Below, in pieces: positions 1-6,720 of a DNA stretch of 8,107 nt. This DNA comes from JAPOKJ01 sp043767985. Its GTDB lineage: Bacteria > Pseudomonadota > Gammaproteobacteria > Burkholderiales > Burkholderiaceae_E. Location of the stretch: the NCBI GenBank assembly GCA_043767985.1, contig JAYVKZ010000090.1, forward strand, positions 1-8,107, given 5' to 3'. The notes under the pieces were generated by a model. That model was not told the DNA's origin, did no database searches, and was given only the letters and a program-made list of their open reading frames with translations. Position 1 is the stretch's first letter, and each line of letters begins with the position of its first letter. The position numbers and the translations under genes are program-made.

Positions 1-543
1 TTGGCTAAGCACCTCGGATGAGCCTCCTCAACCGACCGGACAAAGCCGGGTAAAAGCCTGGATTTTGACCGAGGCACCCGACGATTTTCGGGGCACCGAA
101 CATGGACAGCCGACGACCTAGCGGCCTCTCAAACTAGCACCGATTTACGCCCAAGAGTTTCGCACCCGTACCACTAACTGGAAATTAGAAGGCAAGTTTT
201 ATCAACTGAAATTTGGACCAGACTTCGGCGCAAAATTTGGGCTCCGACAACTTCATTCGATTTAACAAAATACATCCCACTAACCCACCAAGTTTTATCA
301 ACCAAACAATTCTGGTTTATCAACCATAGAATTGAGGTTATCAGGCACTCACTTTCTAGGCAAGACGTTTTTCATCTAGCCTAGCGTTCAGTGCAATTGT
401 CTTAGGTTCATAAAGCTTGCATGCTTCGTTGGATGAATTCCTACCCTCCACCCAAGCTACCCATAGCAGCCCTGTTGGGCCGACTCGAGCTTCGTCGCGC
501 CGTATCCGGTCGAATAGCGCGAGTCGTCAATTTCCCTTCGGAC
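1..543. other. Non-coding flank upstream of integrase relic, possible attI/cassette remnant
   Basis: No convincing gene was found on either strand. One short frame is open from the left edge (2-121, + strand, ends in TAG) and could be the 3' tail of a gene outside the window, but I recognise nothing in it. In an integron the attI site and cassettes lie directly upstream of intI and are oriented away from it, which is this stretch. A heptamer matching the GTTRRRY core rule (GTTAAAT on the - strand) lies at 260-266. CTAGGC (356-361) and GCCTAG (379-384) form an inverted repeat around a 17-nt gap. No complete attC pair (RYYYAAC with a partner GTTRRRY at proper spacing) is visible. From about 180 to 420 the DNA is visibly more AT-rich than the rest of the window. 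Confidence 0.4.
198..343 (+). repeat. Short TTTATCAAC direct repeats upstream of intI relic
   Basis: TTTATCAAC occurs exactly at 198-206, 294-302 and 316-324, with a degenerate fourth copy (GGTTATCA) at 336-343. The first two copies share a longer 14-nt match, CAAGTTTTATCAAC (193-206 and 289-302). The last three are spaced 22 and 21 bp, close to two helical turns. The third copy sits in an inverted repeat, TGGTT-tatc-AACCA (313-326). Family knowledge: attI sites contain direct repeats bound by IntI between the core site and intI. That these repeats are such sites is inference. They could instead be operator sites. Confidence 0.45.
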
Positions 544-1500
544 ATGAAGATACCTGACCGACTACGTTTTGCCGTTCGTGCGAGGCACTATAGCTTGCGA
601 ACTAAAAATGCTTATGTATTTTGGGTTCGACACTTTGTTCTTTTCCACAACAAAAAGCATCCTGCGATTTGCGTCCCGAGGCGATCAAGGCCTTCATTAA
701 CCATCAAAGTGTGAACGCCGAGAACTCAGCGTCGACGGTGCGTCAAGCGTTGAGCGCACTGGTGTTTTTCTATGCCCAGGTCTTAAGTATTGAGCTTTCT
801 TGGATCGAGGGCTTGGTGACTCCCAAAAAGCCTTTTTTTAGACCGACGGTCATGACGCCTTTGGAGGTTGCGAAGGTGATTCAAGAGATGGAAGGGACTT
901 GGGCCTTGATCGCGCAGGTCTTGTATGGGTCGGGACTACGTTTAAACGAAGGTCTCGCCCTTCGAGTGAAAGACGTCGATCTCGAACGACTGGAGTTGTT
1001 GATTCGCCAAGCTAAAGGCAAAAAAGATCGAGTGACTTGCCTGCCGTTGAGTCTCTTGGAGCCACTGAAGCTGCATCTTAAGCGCGTAAAGGAACTATGG
1101 GAGGAGGATCGCGCCTTGAAGCGTAGCGGTGTCCTGATGCCGAGTGGCTAAGAGCGTAAGTTCCCTAACGCCAATACAGAATAGCCCTGGTTTTGGGTGT
1201 TTCCCTCGAAACGATTGAGTAAAGATCCTCGCACCGGTGTCTTGAGGAGGCATCATGTTTTCGATCAAACCTTTGCGAGAACCCTTAAACGCGCGATGGT
1301 TAAGTCGGCCATCAACAAGCGCGTGACGAGTCACATCTTTCGCCAATAGTTTCGCAACGCACCTGCTTGAGTCCGGGGTCGATATTCGCACCGTGCAAGA
1401 ATTACTAGGCCATGCGGATGAGCTCACCACCCAAATCTACACCCATGTGCTCAACCGTGGCGGCAATGCCGTTTTAAGTCCGCTCGACAGAAGCGGGTAG
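544..1500 (+). pseudogene. intI: Degraded integron integrase (tyrosine recombinase)
   Basis: This is a remnant of an IntI-type tyrosine recombinase, the enzyme that inserts and excises gene cassettes at attI/attC. The N-terminal half has the typical RHYS-RT-AY pattern and an FHNKKHP motif. A one-base deletion near 666 (GCGAT where GCGGAT would restore HPADLRPE) shifts the frame. The next frame carries GSGLRLNE with catalytic Arg (939-941). In-frame stops follow: TAA 1149-1151, and TAG 1182-1184 where IntI normally has Trp. The part after them matches the extra IntI-specific insert (KFPNA, VFPS, DPRTG, RRHH). His (1332-1334) and Arg (1341-1343) of the HxxR box are present. An extra base near 1345 then returns the frame to SFATHLLESG, LLGHA (His 1411-1413) and IYTHVLNRGG with the nucleophile Tyr (1438-1440). 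The two frameshifts cancel, giving about 318 codons, normal for IntI. The start at 544 was chosen by family N-terminus; no good ribosome binding site is visible, and an ATG at 421 is in frame. It converges on the ABC exporter. Confidence 0.9.
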
Positions 1501-1528
1501 TGACGCCGTCACAGCAAATGTCTTACTC

Positions 1529-3574
1529 TCAAGCAGTAATTTCCGTATTACTTTGGCTTTGCGCTTCCCACATCGTTGCATACCTGCCCGCTTTGGCAAG
1601 CAGCTCGAAGTGTGTGCCTTGCTCCAAGACTTCACCTTGCTCCATGACCAAGATTTGGTCCGCATCCACGATGGTCGAAAGCCGATGGGCAATCACTAAG
1701 GTGGTGCGTCTGGCCGCGAGGTTTCGTAAGGCCTCCTGAATCGCCTGCTCATTTTGAGTATCGAGCGCCGAGGTGGCCTCATCCAGTATCAAGATGGGCG
1801 GGTTCTTGAGCAGCATTCGCGCGATGGCCACCCTTTGTTTTTCGCCACCCGACAGCTTGAGGCCGCGCTCGCCCACCATGGTTTCATAGCCGGTGGGCAC
1901 GGTCTGAATGAAACGATCCATCTGTGCAGCGGCGACAGCCTCGTCAATCTCCGCTTGACTGCACCCTGGGCGACCGTAGGCAAGGTTATAGCGCAGCGTG
2001 TCGTTGAATAGCACCGTATCCTGGGGTACGATGCCAATCGCTTGGCGCAAGGACTTTTGCGTCACCGACTTTATGTCCTGCCCGTCAATCAAGATGCGGC
2101 CTTGGCCGACATCGTAGAACCGGTACAAGAGCCTGGCCAGTGTCGATTTCCCTGCACCGCTGGCACCCACGACGGCGGTGGTCGTGCCTGGCGCAATGGT
2201 GAAGCTCAACTTCTTCAAAATTTGCCGATCACTTTGATAGCCAAAGTCAACCGCTTCGAATCGAATCTCCGGGCCTCGTGCTCCGCTCGAGCTGGCGAGC
2301 GCTCGAGTGCTGTGCAAAGTGTTGCTGCTGATGCCTACGGGCCGCGTATCACGGTCGGCGGGGATCGCGTCAGCGTCGCTGCGCGGCACCAGCACTAGGT
2401 TCGGCGCGTTCGGCGCATCAGCGACTTCTTTGTTGGCTTCGAGTAAGCTAAACAAGCGATCCATATCGGTCAGGCTTTGCTTGATTTCACGGTACAAGAC
2501 GCCCAAAAAATTGAGGGGAATGTAGAGCTGGATCATGAAGGCATTGACCAGTACCAAATCACCCACCGACATACGTCCCTCGACGACACCGGTGGTCGCT
2601 CGCCATACCATTAGAGTGACGGCAATGGCGATGATGCAGGATTGGCCAACGTTCAAAAAGGACAGAGAGGTCTGGCTCTTGATGGCCGCACGCATCCAGC
2701 GCTGCATACTGTCGTCATAGCGCTTGGCTTCGAATTCCTCGTTGCCGAAATACTTCACGGTTTCATAGTTAAGCAAGGAATCTACAGCACGGGTATTGGC
2801 CTTCGAATCTAAATCATTCATTTGCTTACGAAAGCTGGTGCGCCATTCGGTCACCAGGACCGTGAAGGTGATATAGCTGACCAAGGCGGTGATCGTAATC
2901 ACTGCGAACCACACTTCGTACTTGAGGACCAGATAGGTCAGGACCATCGCAATTTCAATCAGTGTCGGCAAGATACTGTAGAGCGAATAGGACACTAGAC
3001 TGGAAACACCCCTCGTGCCGCGCTCAATATCGCGGGTCAGACCGCCGGTTTGGCGTTCGAGATGAAAACGCAATGACAGGTTATGCAAATGGCCAAACAC
3101 TTCTAGCGCAATCTTGCGAACCGCACTCTGAGTCACCTTGGCGAACACAAACTCGCGCAGTTCAGTAAATACTGTCATGGAAAGACGTAGCGCACCGTAG
3201 GCAAGAATCAGCGCCAGCGGAACCACCAAAGCGATCTGAGTGACTTGGGCGGTCGACACCGTTGCACCAGAGACGCCAAGGCCAATGCTCCCAGGGGTTA
3301 ATGCATCGACCAGGTGTTTTAGAATAATCGGCACACCAAGATTGGAGAGCTTGGCACAGACCATACACGCCAATGCGATCAAGACTCGCCAGCGATACGC
3401 CCATAAATAGGGAAAGAGCTTCTTAAGGGTTTGCCAGTCTTTGGCGGCTTGTTTCTCGGTGGGGTCACCGTCGATTGCGGATAGGTTTCCTGTTGAATTA
3501 GGGCTCGCTACGGTTGCATTGACGGGGGCAGCAGGTGGTCTAGGGGTAGTTTCGTGAGATCGCATACCCTGCAT
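1529..3574 (-). CDS. Atm1/HMT1-type ABC exporter, fused permease and ATPase
   Basis: A 681-residue half-transporter, expected to act as a homodimer in the inner membrane. The N-terminal ~45 residues are polar, followed by a six-helix exporter domain (about 55-370) and a nucleotide-binding domain (about 435-675). Visible ATPase motifs are Walker A GASGAGKST (470-478), Q-loop Gln518, signature LSGGEKQ (574-580), Walker B ILILDE (594-599), D-loop SALD (602-605) and H-loop His630. The NYETVKYFGNE stretch (269-279) is a hallmark of the Atm1/ABCB7/ABCB6/HMT1 group. Family members export glutathione-linked compounds, including metal- or sulfur-related ones; the substrate here is inferred only from family. 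The linker between domains (about 384-435) is longer than usual and low in complexity. The start is either ATG 3574 or ATG 3565; neither has a strong ribosome binding site. It lies 59 bp downstream of the anti-sigma gene, on the same strand but with no obvious functional tie, and a weak terminator lies between them. Complete and intact. Confidence 0.93.
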   Translation of the reverse strand: MQGMRSHETTPRPPAAPVNATVASPNSTGNLSAIDGDPTEKQAAKDWQTLKKLFPYLWAYRWRVLIALACMVCAKLSNLGVPIILKHLVDALTPGSIGLGVSGATVSTAQVTQIALVVPLALILAYGALRLSMTVFTELREFVFAKVTQSAVRKIALEVFGHLHNLSLRFHLERQTGGLTRDIERGTRGVSSLVSYSLYSILPTLIEIAMVLTYLVLKYEVWFAVITITALVSYITFTVLVTEWRTSFRKQMNDLDSKANTRAVDSLLNYETVKYFGNEEFEAKRYDDSMQRWMRAAIKSQTSLSFLNVGQSCIIAIAVTLMVWRATTGVVEGRMSVGDLVLVNAFMIQLYIPLNFLGVLYREIKQSLTDMDRLFSLLEANKEVADAPNAPNLVLVPRSDADAIPADRDTRPVGISSNTLHSTRALASSSGARGPEIRFEAVDFGYQSDRQILKKLSFTIAPGTTTAVVGASGAGKSTLARLLYRFYDVGQGRILIDGQDIKSVTQKSLRQAIGIVPQDTVLFNDTLRYNLAYGRPGCSQAEIDEAVAAAQMDRFIQTVPTGYETMVGERGLKLSGGEKQRVAIARMLLKNPPILILDEATSALDTQNEQAIQEALRNLAARRTTLVIAHRLSTIVDADQILVMEQGEVLEQGTHFELLAKAGRYATMWEAQSQSNTEITA

Positions 3575-3611
3575 TTTGGGGCATAGGCGAGCGCTGCAAG
3601 GTTTCGCGCGG

Positions 3612-3635
3612 AATTAAAGGGTTTTCAACAACCCT
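3612..3635 (-). terminator. Weak hairpin after the anti-sigma gene
   Basis: Read on the - strand, AGGGTT pairs with AACCCT around a 6-nt loop and is followed by TTAATT. The stem starts inside the stop codon of the upstream gene. With only six pairs and a short, mixed T-stretch it is a marginal Rho-independent terminator. Read-through into the ABC exporter remains possible. Confidence 0.35.
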
Positions 3636-4968
3636 AAGGCAGCTTTCGGCAACGCACGAGAACCTGCTCCGAGCCACCCTCCTCGATGCGAAACCGACAC
3701 GCCAAACGGGTGCCGTCCTGAAGTTGGAATATCTCCTCAGCCTCGCCCACGATAAACGGCTCGGGGCCACGAGCTCGCTTTTCAGCATCGCTTGCTGCAA
3801 TCGGAAGCGCACCATGGCGGGCAAGGATGGTCAGCGTCGTCGCTCGTGTTTTTGGCGGTACTAATTCGGAAAGCCATGGCGGCGGTGTGGCGTCCATTGC
3901 ACTTTTAGTCGCGGGGGATATGCTTTGCGGCGCACTTTGTGCAGAGCCCCTCGCGGATCTTGCGGTCTCCTGACGTGTGACTGGCGAATCGCCGACCGAA
4001 GGGGACGACGCATCGCTTTTCTTTAGGGCAGGTGCTGCCACCCCTGCTGTCGGTGCCGGTGCCAGTGCCGGTGCCGGTGCCGGTGCCGGTGCCGGTGCCG
4101 GTGCCGGTGCCGGTGCCGGTGCCGGTGGCTGTGCTGGTGCTGGTGCTGGTGGTGGTGGTGGTGGTGGTGGTGGTGGTGGTGGTGGTGTTGATGCTGGCGC
4201 CGAAGCCGCTCCTTGAGCGACCGCTGGTTCAGCTGTTGATGCGGGTGCCCCCGGCTGTCCCTGCGCACGCTCCGGTACGGGGGAATCGCCAACTAGCGGC
4301 GAGGCTGGTGCTTGCGAATTAAGCTTCGGCGAATCTACACCGCCCGTCCCTGTCGCGGAACGCATGGGTGGTGATCGAGTCTCGGCCGATCCGATCACTG
4401 TAGACCCGGAGGACGCCGGAACCCTTGGCGCCTCCGGCGGCTTGGCAGTCGTTACCTGCTTGTCCGCCGCATCATCAAGCCGAGCTCGTTCCTCGCGACT
4501 CGGCAGCGGCGGCCGAAGTTCCTTTTCAGCCTGAGAGACTTGATCCCGCAGCACGCTTTCATCACGCTTCGATGCAACGGGCGGATCTGTTTGCACCGAC
4601 ACGTCGTCCCTTCTCGCACTCTCGCCTTGGCGCTTCCGATCCGGCAACTCAGCCTCAGTTTGAACGCGCACAGCAACGCTCACCGCGATCAGTGCGAGCA
4701 TGGCCGTGGCTGCACCATACGGCCAAGAGCTAAAGAACCATGCGCGCCATCGAGGCGAGTATGCCGTCGGCTTTGACAATGCTCTTGGCAGTGGGTCACG
4801 AATCACCTCGTCCGCGCGGCTTGGCGAGGCGATATCACTTTGGTCTTGAATAGCCCCAGCGGCCGCCTTGAAAATCGCTTCACGGGCGAGCACTGGTGCA
4901 CTGGGCTCGAGCTTGCGGCTCAAGGCTTGAAATGCGTCTTGAATCGGGTCTCGGCTTGGGGGAGTCAT
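3634..4968 (-). CDS. Putative anti-sigma factor with one membrane helix and long Pro/Ala stalk
   Basis: A 444-residue protein of no named family, judged a likely anti-sigma factor from position and topology. ATG 4968 is preferred because GGAGG (4976-4980) lies 7 nt upstream; an in-frame TTG at 4974 would be too close. Its ATG overlaps the sigma stop as ATGA, which implies translational coupling. Residues 1 to about 73 are polar and probably cytoplasmic (DPIQDAFQALSRKL helix). A single hydrophobic segment follows (about 76-101, core AMLALIAVSVAV). The rest is probably periplasmic: a charged, disordered region, then a stalk with 13 consecutive prolines (262-274) and about 30 residues of Pro-Ala alternation (to about 306). 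A compact C-terminal domain of about 80 residues ends the protein (WLSELVPPKTRA to the end), with two cysteines. The HxxxCxxC zinc motif of ZAS-type anti-sigma factors is absent. The stalk resembles the Pro-rich rod of TonB in composition only. Alternative: a non-regulatory envelope protein co-expressed with sigma. Confidence 0.75.
   Translation of the reverse strand: MTPPSRDPIQDAFQALSRKLEPSAPVLAREAIFKAAAGAIQDQSDIASPSRADEVIRDPLPRALSKPTAYSPRWRAWFFSSWPYGAATAMLALIAVSVAVRVQTEAELPDRKRQGESARRDDVSVQTDPPVASKRDESVLRDQVSQAEKELRPPLPSREERARLDDAADKQVTTAKPPEAPRVPASSGSTVIGSAETRSPPMRSATGTGGVDSPKLNSQAPASPLVGDSPVPERAQGQPGAPASTAEPAVAQGAASAPASTPPPPPPPPPPPPPAPAPAQPPAPAPAPAPAPAPAPAPAPALAPAPTAGVAAPALKKSDASSPSVGDSPVTRQETARSARGSAQSAPQSISPATKSAMDATPPPWLSELVPPKTRATTLTILARHGALPIAASDAEKRARGPEPFIVGEAEEIFQLQDGTRLACRFRIEEGGSEQVLVRCRKLP
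4052..4186. repeat. GGTGCC hexamer and GGT trinucleotide microsatellite inside the anti-sigma gene
   Basis: GGTGCC repeats begin at 4052 with one variant unit (AGTGCC, 4064-4069), then nine perfect units in a row (4070-4123). Degenerate units follow (GGTGGC, TGTGCT, GGTGCT twice), then 13 perfect GGT units (4148-4186). On the - strand this encodes the Pro-Ala alternation and the run of 13 prolines. All unit sizes are multiples of three, so gain or loss of units keeps the reading frame. Confidence 0.97.
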
Positions 4969-5585
4969 CGCCAATCCTCCATTTGCTTACGGATTGTGTT
5001 TCGGGCATAGCGCAAGCGGCTCTTAATGGTTTCTACCGGGCTTTGAACGATCTCGGCGATGTCTTCAATACGCATATCAGTATCCGCCTGCAAAATAAAT
5101 GCTTCGCGTTGCAAGTCGGGAAGTTCTTGCACACACTTCATCAGCGCCTCGCCCATGCGCTGGTTATGAAGCACGTCGGCCAAGTCGTAATGCAGGCCAT
5201 CCTGCTGCAGAGCATCTTCAGGCGACGCGTCATGGTCGCCTTGCGATGCGTGATCGCCTACAAGCGACGCCTGATCATGATCGGCCATCACGACATTCTT
5301 GGCCAAGCGAAGGTGATCAATCACCCGGTTGCGTGCCACGGTATACAACCATGGCGCAAAGGGCTTGCCTTCAAGCGAGGCACGCGGTACACGAATCACC
5401 GTCAGCCAAACATCTTGAAACAAGTCACTGGCGAGATGACTACGCTGAACCATCCCCAGGATGTAGCGATGCAGTGCGCCTTCATGACGTTGATAGAGCC
5501 GATTGAAGGCCGACATCTGCCCCTCACGATACAACGCCAAAAGCGCTTCGTCCGAAGCGCTTTCTTGCGCGGCATCGGGACTCAA
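4965..5585 (-). CDS. ECF-type RNA polymerase sigma factor
   Basis: A 206-residue sigma-70 family protein with only regions 2 and 4, the ECF layout; it directs core RNA polymerase to a dedicated promoter set. Region 2 spans about 14-96: ALLALYREGQMSAFNRLYQR, DLFQDVWLTVIR (54-65) and APWLYTVARNRVIDHLR (77-93). The inter-region linker (about 97-140) is unusually Asp/His-rich and holds a tandem GDHASQGDHDAS. Region 4 spans about 141-201: LPDLQREAFIL, then the helix-turn-helix IEDIAEIVQSPVETIKSRLRYAR. The start is TTG 5585, because an upstream in-frame stop (5607-5609) leaves no earlier start and the first in-frame ATG (residue 24) would remove part of region 2. Its Shine-Dalgarno signal is weak. 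The stop overlaps the anti-sigma start, so the two are surely co-translated. The gene lies 83 bp after the secreted-protein gene, so a three-gene operon is likely. The target regulon cannot be seen; autoregulation is common in the family. Confidence 0.92.
   Translation of the reverse strand: MSPDAAQESASDEALLALYREGQMSAFNRLYQRHEGALHRYILGMVQRSHLASDLFQDVWLTVIRVPRASLEGKPFAPWLYTVARNRVIDHLRLAKNVVMADHDQASLVGDHASQGDHDASPEDALQQDGLHYDLADVLHNQRMGEALMKCVQELPDLQREAFILQADTDMRIEDIAEIVQSPVETIKSRLRYARNTIRKQMEDWR
4976..4980 (-). promoter_or_regulatory. Shine-Dalgarno for anti-sigma gene
   Basis: GGAGG on the - strand, 7 nt before ATG 4968 and inside the last codons of the sigma gene. It settles the anti-sigma start and supports coupled translation of the pair. 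Confidence 0.8.
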
Positions 5586-5630
5586 AGCACCCGGCGCGAT
5601 CGGTCTTTAAAGCAAACGTGGCTCTCTACT

Positions 5631-5646
5631 CCTAATCGCGCCTAAT
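5631..5646. repeat. CCTAAT direct repeat with 10-bp period before the sigma gene
   Basis: CCTAAT at 5631-5636 and again at 5641-5646, separated by CGCG, in the 83-bp gap between the secreted-protein stop and the sigma start. Direct repeats at one helical turn can be operator half-sites, but two copies of six bases could also be chance. A TATTAA hexamer (5646-5651, - strand) next to it has no good -35 partner. Confidence 0.3.
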
Positions 5647-5668
5647 TAATACTTCCGGCCATACGTCA

Positions 5669-5965
5669 TTACCAACGCGGCGGGTCTGGAACAAAATTGA
5701 CCGAACTCGGAAACGCCCGGGCCGTCGGCGGATTGATTTGTAGGGGCTGAGCATAAGCCAAGACACCGCGCCGCAACAAGTTCTCCACAGAATCGTAGCG
5801 AATCATGATGATTTCGTCTGGCGTCGTGCTAGCTCGCTTGAAGGCCACGTTCTGGGTGACTGAGACTTCTCTTTGGCCATGTTGTGTCCCAAGACCAGGG
5901 GTCAAAGTGGCTTGTGCGCTCGCTCCCAGATCGGCGCTCGCCTTACTAGCTTCCCGTGCGCTTGG
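5669..5965 (-). pseudogene. C-terminal part of the secreted protein, cut off by an in-frame TAG
   Basis: These 98 codons continue in the same frame directly after the TAG at 5966-5968 and end at TAA 5669. The first ~25 residues continue the Ala/Ser-rich linker seen before the stop. Next comes a compact segment with LGTQHGQREVS, FKRASTTPDEI and IRYDSVENLL, ending FVPDPPRW. The unchanged frame and composition across the stop argue for one ancestral protein interrupted by a single substitution (for example CAG to TAG), not two genes. A TTG at 5905 could in principle start a 78-residue protein, but no signal peptide follows and no clear ribosome binding site was seen. Whether any of it is made (read-through, suppression) is unknown. 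Confidence 0.65.
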
Positions 5966-6658
5966 CTAGGCAGGCGACTCACTCGCTGAACGAGATGAAC
6001 TGGCTGCAGCGCTCGGCGCGGGTACTGCCGACGGTGCAGGTCCAGGCGCGGCGGCGGGTGCGTTCGAAGCTTCCGCTCGATCCCGCGCAGCCCCGGACTG
6101 CTCAAGATCGTCTCGCTTCAACAGCGGACGCTGTTGTTGCTCCACAAACAATGCCACCCCAATCACACCAATATGTGCGGCCCGGCCGGTCTTGCTAGCG
6201 TAAGAGTCTCCTGGCGCCGCAAAGGTAAATGCGGCGACCTCCTGGAGGCTCTTGCGCCAACCATTGATCTCATAGGCACCATAACCGGACAAAACATAGC
6301 CGGTTTGCAGATAAGCCGCCGTTTGCCCGGAGATCACGTTAATCCCGTCAACCGATGTCACGGCTAAGGTACGGCCCGCGCCAGGCCGTCTTTGCATCGA
6401 AATCGCGTAGTTACGCCCTGCGGTGCCAACGACCCAATACTCTCCCTGATACTCATAGATGGGTAGGGCGGCACCGGTCGTGCGGTCGATGACCCGAATG
6501 TTCGCCAAGCCCCCGACTTGGCCTAGCGTGTTGGCTTGAGGACTAGGTATAGTGATGCCAGGTGGATTCATCGGGCCGTTTGCCGGCGCGATTGGGCTTA
6601 GCGCAAAGGCGGGCGAGACGGCCACGGTGAGCCAGTAAGCAATAGGATGAGGTTTCAA
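5966..6658 (-). CDS. Secreted protein of unknown function, first gene of the sigma operon (truncated by TAG)
   Basis: A 230-residue product. TTG 6658 is chosen because AGGAG (6666-6670) lies 7 nt upstream and the protein then begins with a clean signal peptide, MKPHPIAYWLTVAVSPAFA. An upstream ATG at 6706, with GGGAG about 9 nt before it, adds 16 polar residues before the signal and is the alternative. The mature part has a probable beta-rich domain (about 52-172): VIDRTTGAALPIYEYQGEYW, SVDGINVISG, INGWRKS, DSYASKTGR and GVIGVALF. I recognise this only as a type of conserved uncharacterised proteobacterial envelope protein, from memory and without a family name. After about residue 190 comes an Ala/Pro/Ser-rich linker that is interrupted by TAG 5966-5968 and continues in frame beyond it. 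Its place ahead of the sigma/anti-sigma pair suggests a periplasmic role in the same signalling unit, or an anchor for the sensor; that is inference. Confidence 0.75.
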   Translation of the reverse strand: MKPHPIAYWLTVAVSPAFALSPIAPANGPMNPPGITIPSPQANTLGQVGGLANIRVIDRTTGAALPIYEYQGEYWVVGTAGRNYAISMQRRPGAGRTLAVTSVDGINVISGQTAAYLQTGYVLSGYGAYEINGWRKSLQEVAAFTFAAPGDSYASKTGRAAHIGVIGVALFVEQQQRPLLKRDDLEQSGAARDRAEASNAPAAAPGPAPSAVPAPSAAASSSRSASESPA

Positions 6659-6665
6659 GTGGATT

Positions 6666-6670
6666 CTCCT
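6666..6670 (-). promoter_or_regulatory. Shine-Dalgarno for secreted-protein gene
   Basis: AGGAG on the - strand, 7 nt before TTG 6658. It is stronger and better placed for the signal peptide than the signal before ATG 6706, so it decides the start. Confidence 0.6.
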
Positions 6671-6720
6671 GAGGGACAAGTCGCTCGCATTCGGAGGTTT
6701 CCGCATGCGTCCATACTCCC

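Noticed and set aside
1..420. attC site or CRISPR-like array in the left flank
   Set aside because: No paired RYYYAAC/GTTRRRY with attC spacing is visible. The repeats are only 9-14 nt and irregularly spaced, with no spacer structure.
1500..1512. Palindrome GTGACG-C-CGTCAC between the convergent intI relic and exporter gene, considered as a bidirectional terminator
   Set aside because: A hairpin would have at most five pairs with a 3-nt loop, and there is no T-run on either side.
3977..4322. Open frames encoding Gly-Ala/poly-Gly, Val-Pro/poly-Val and poly-His runs
   Set aside because: These are frame and strand shadows of the GGTGCC/GGT microsatellite. The Pro-Ala frame is the real one because it carries the start signal, the membrane helix and the coupling to sigma.
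4896..5645. A 249-codon open frame on the + strand, longer than the sigma gene opposite it
   Set aside because: It lies antisense to the clear ECF sigma factor, and its translation has no recognisable motif. It is a product of codon bias on the other strand.
6674..6702. GGAAAC with TTGTCC 17 nt downstream on the - strand, considered as an ECF-type autoregulated promoter
   Set aside because: The -10 match is poor, and the implied transcription start would fall within the Shine-Dalgarno of the gene.
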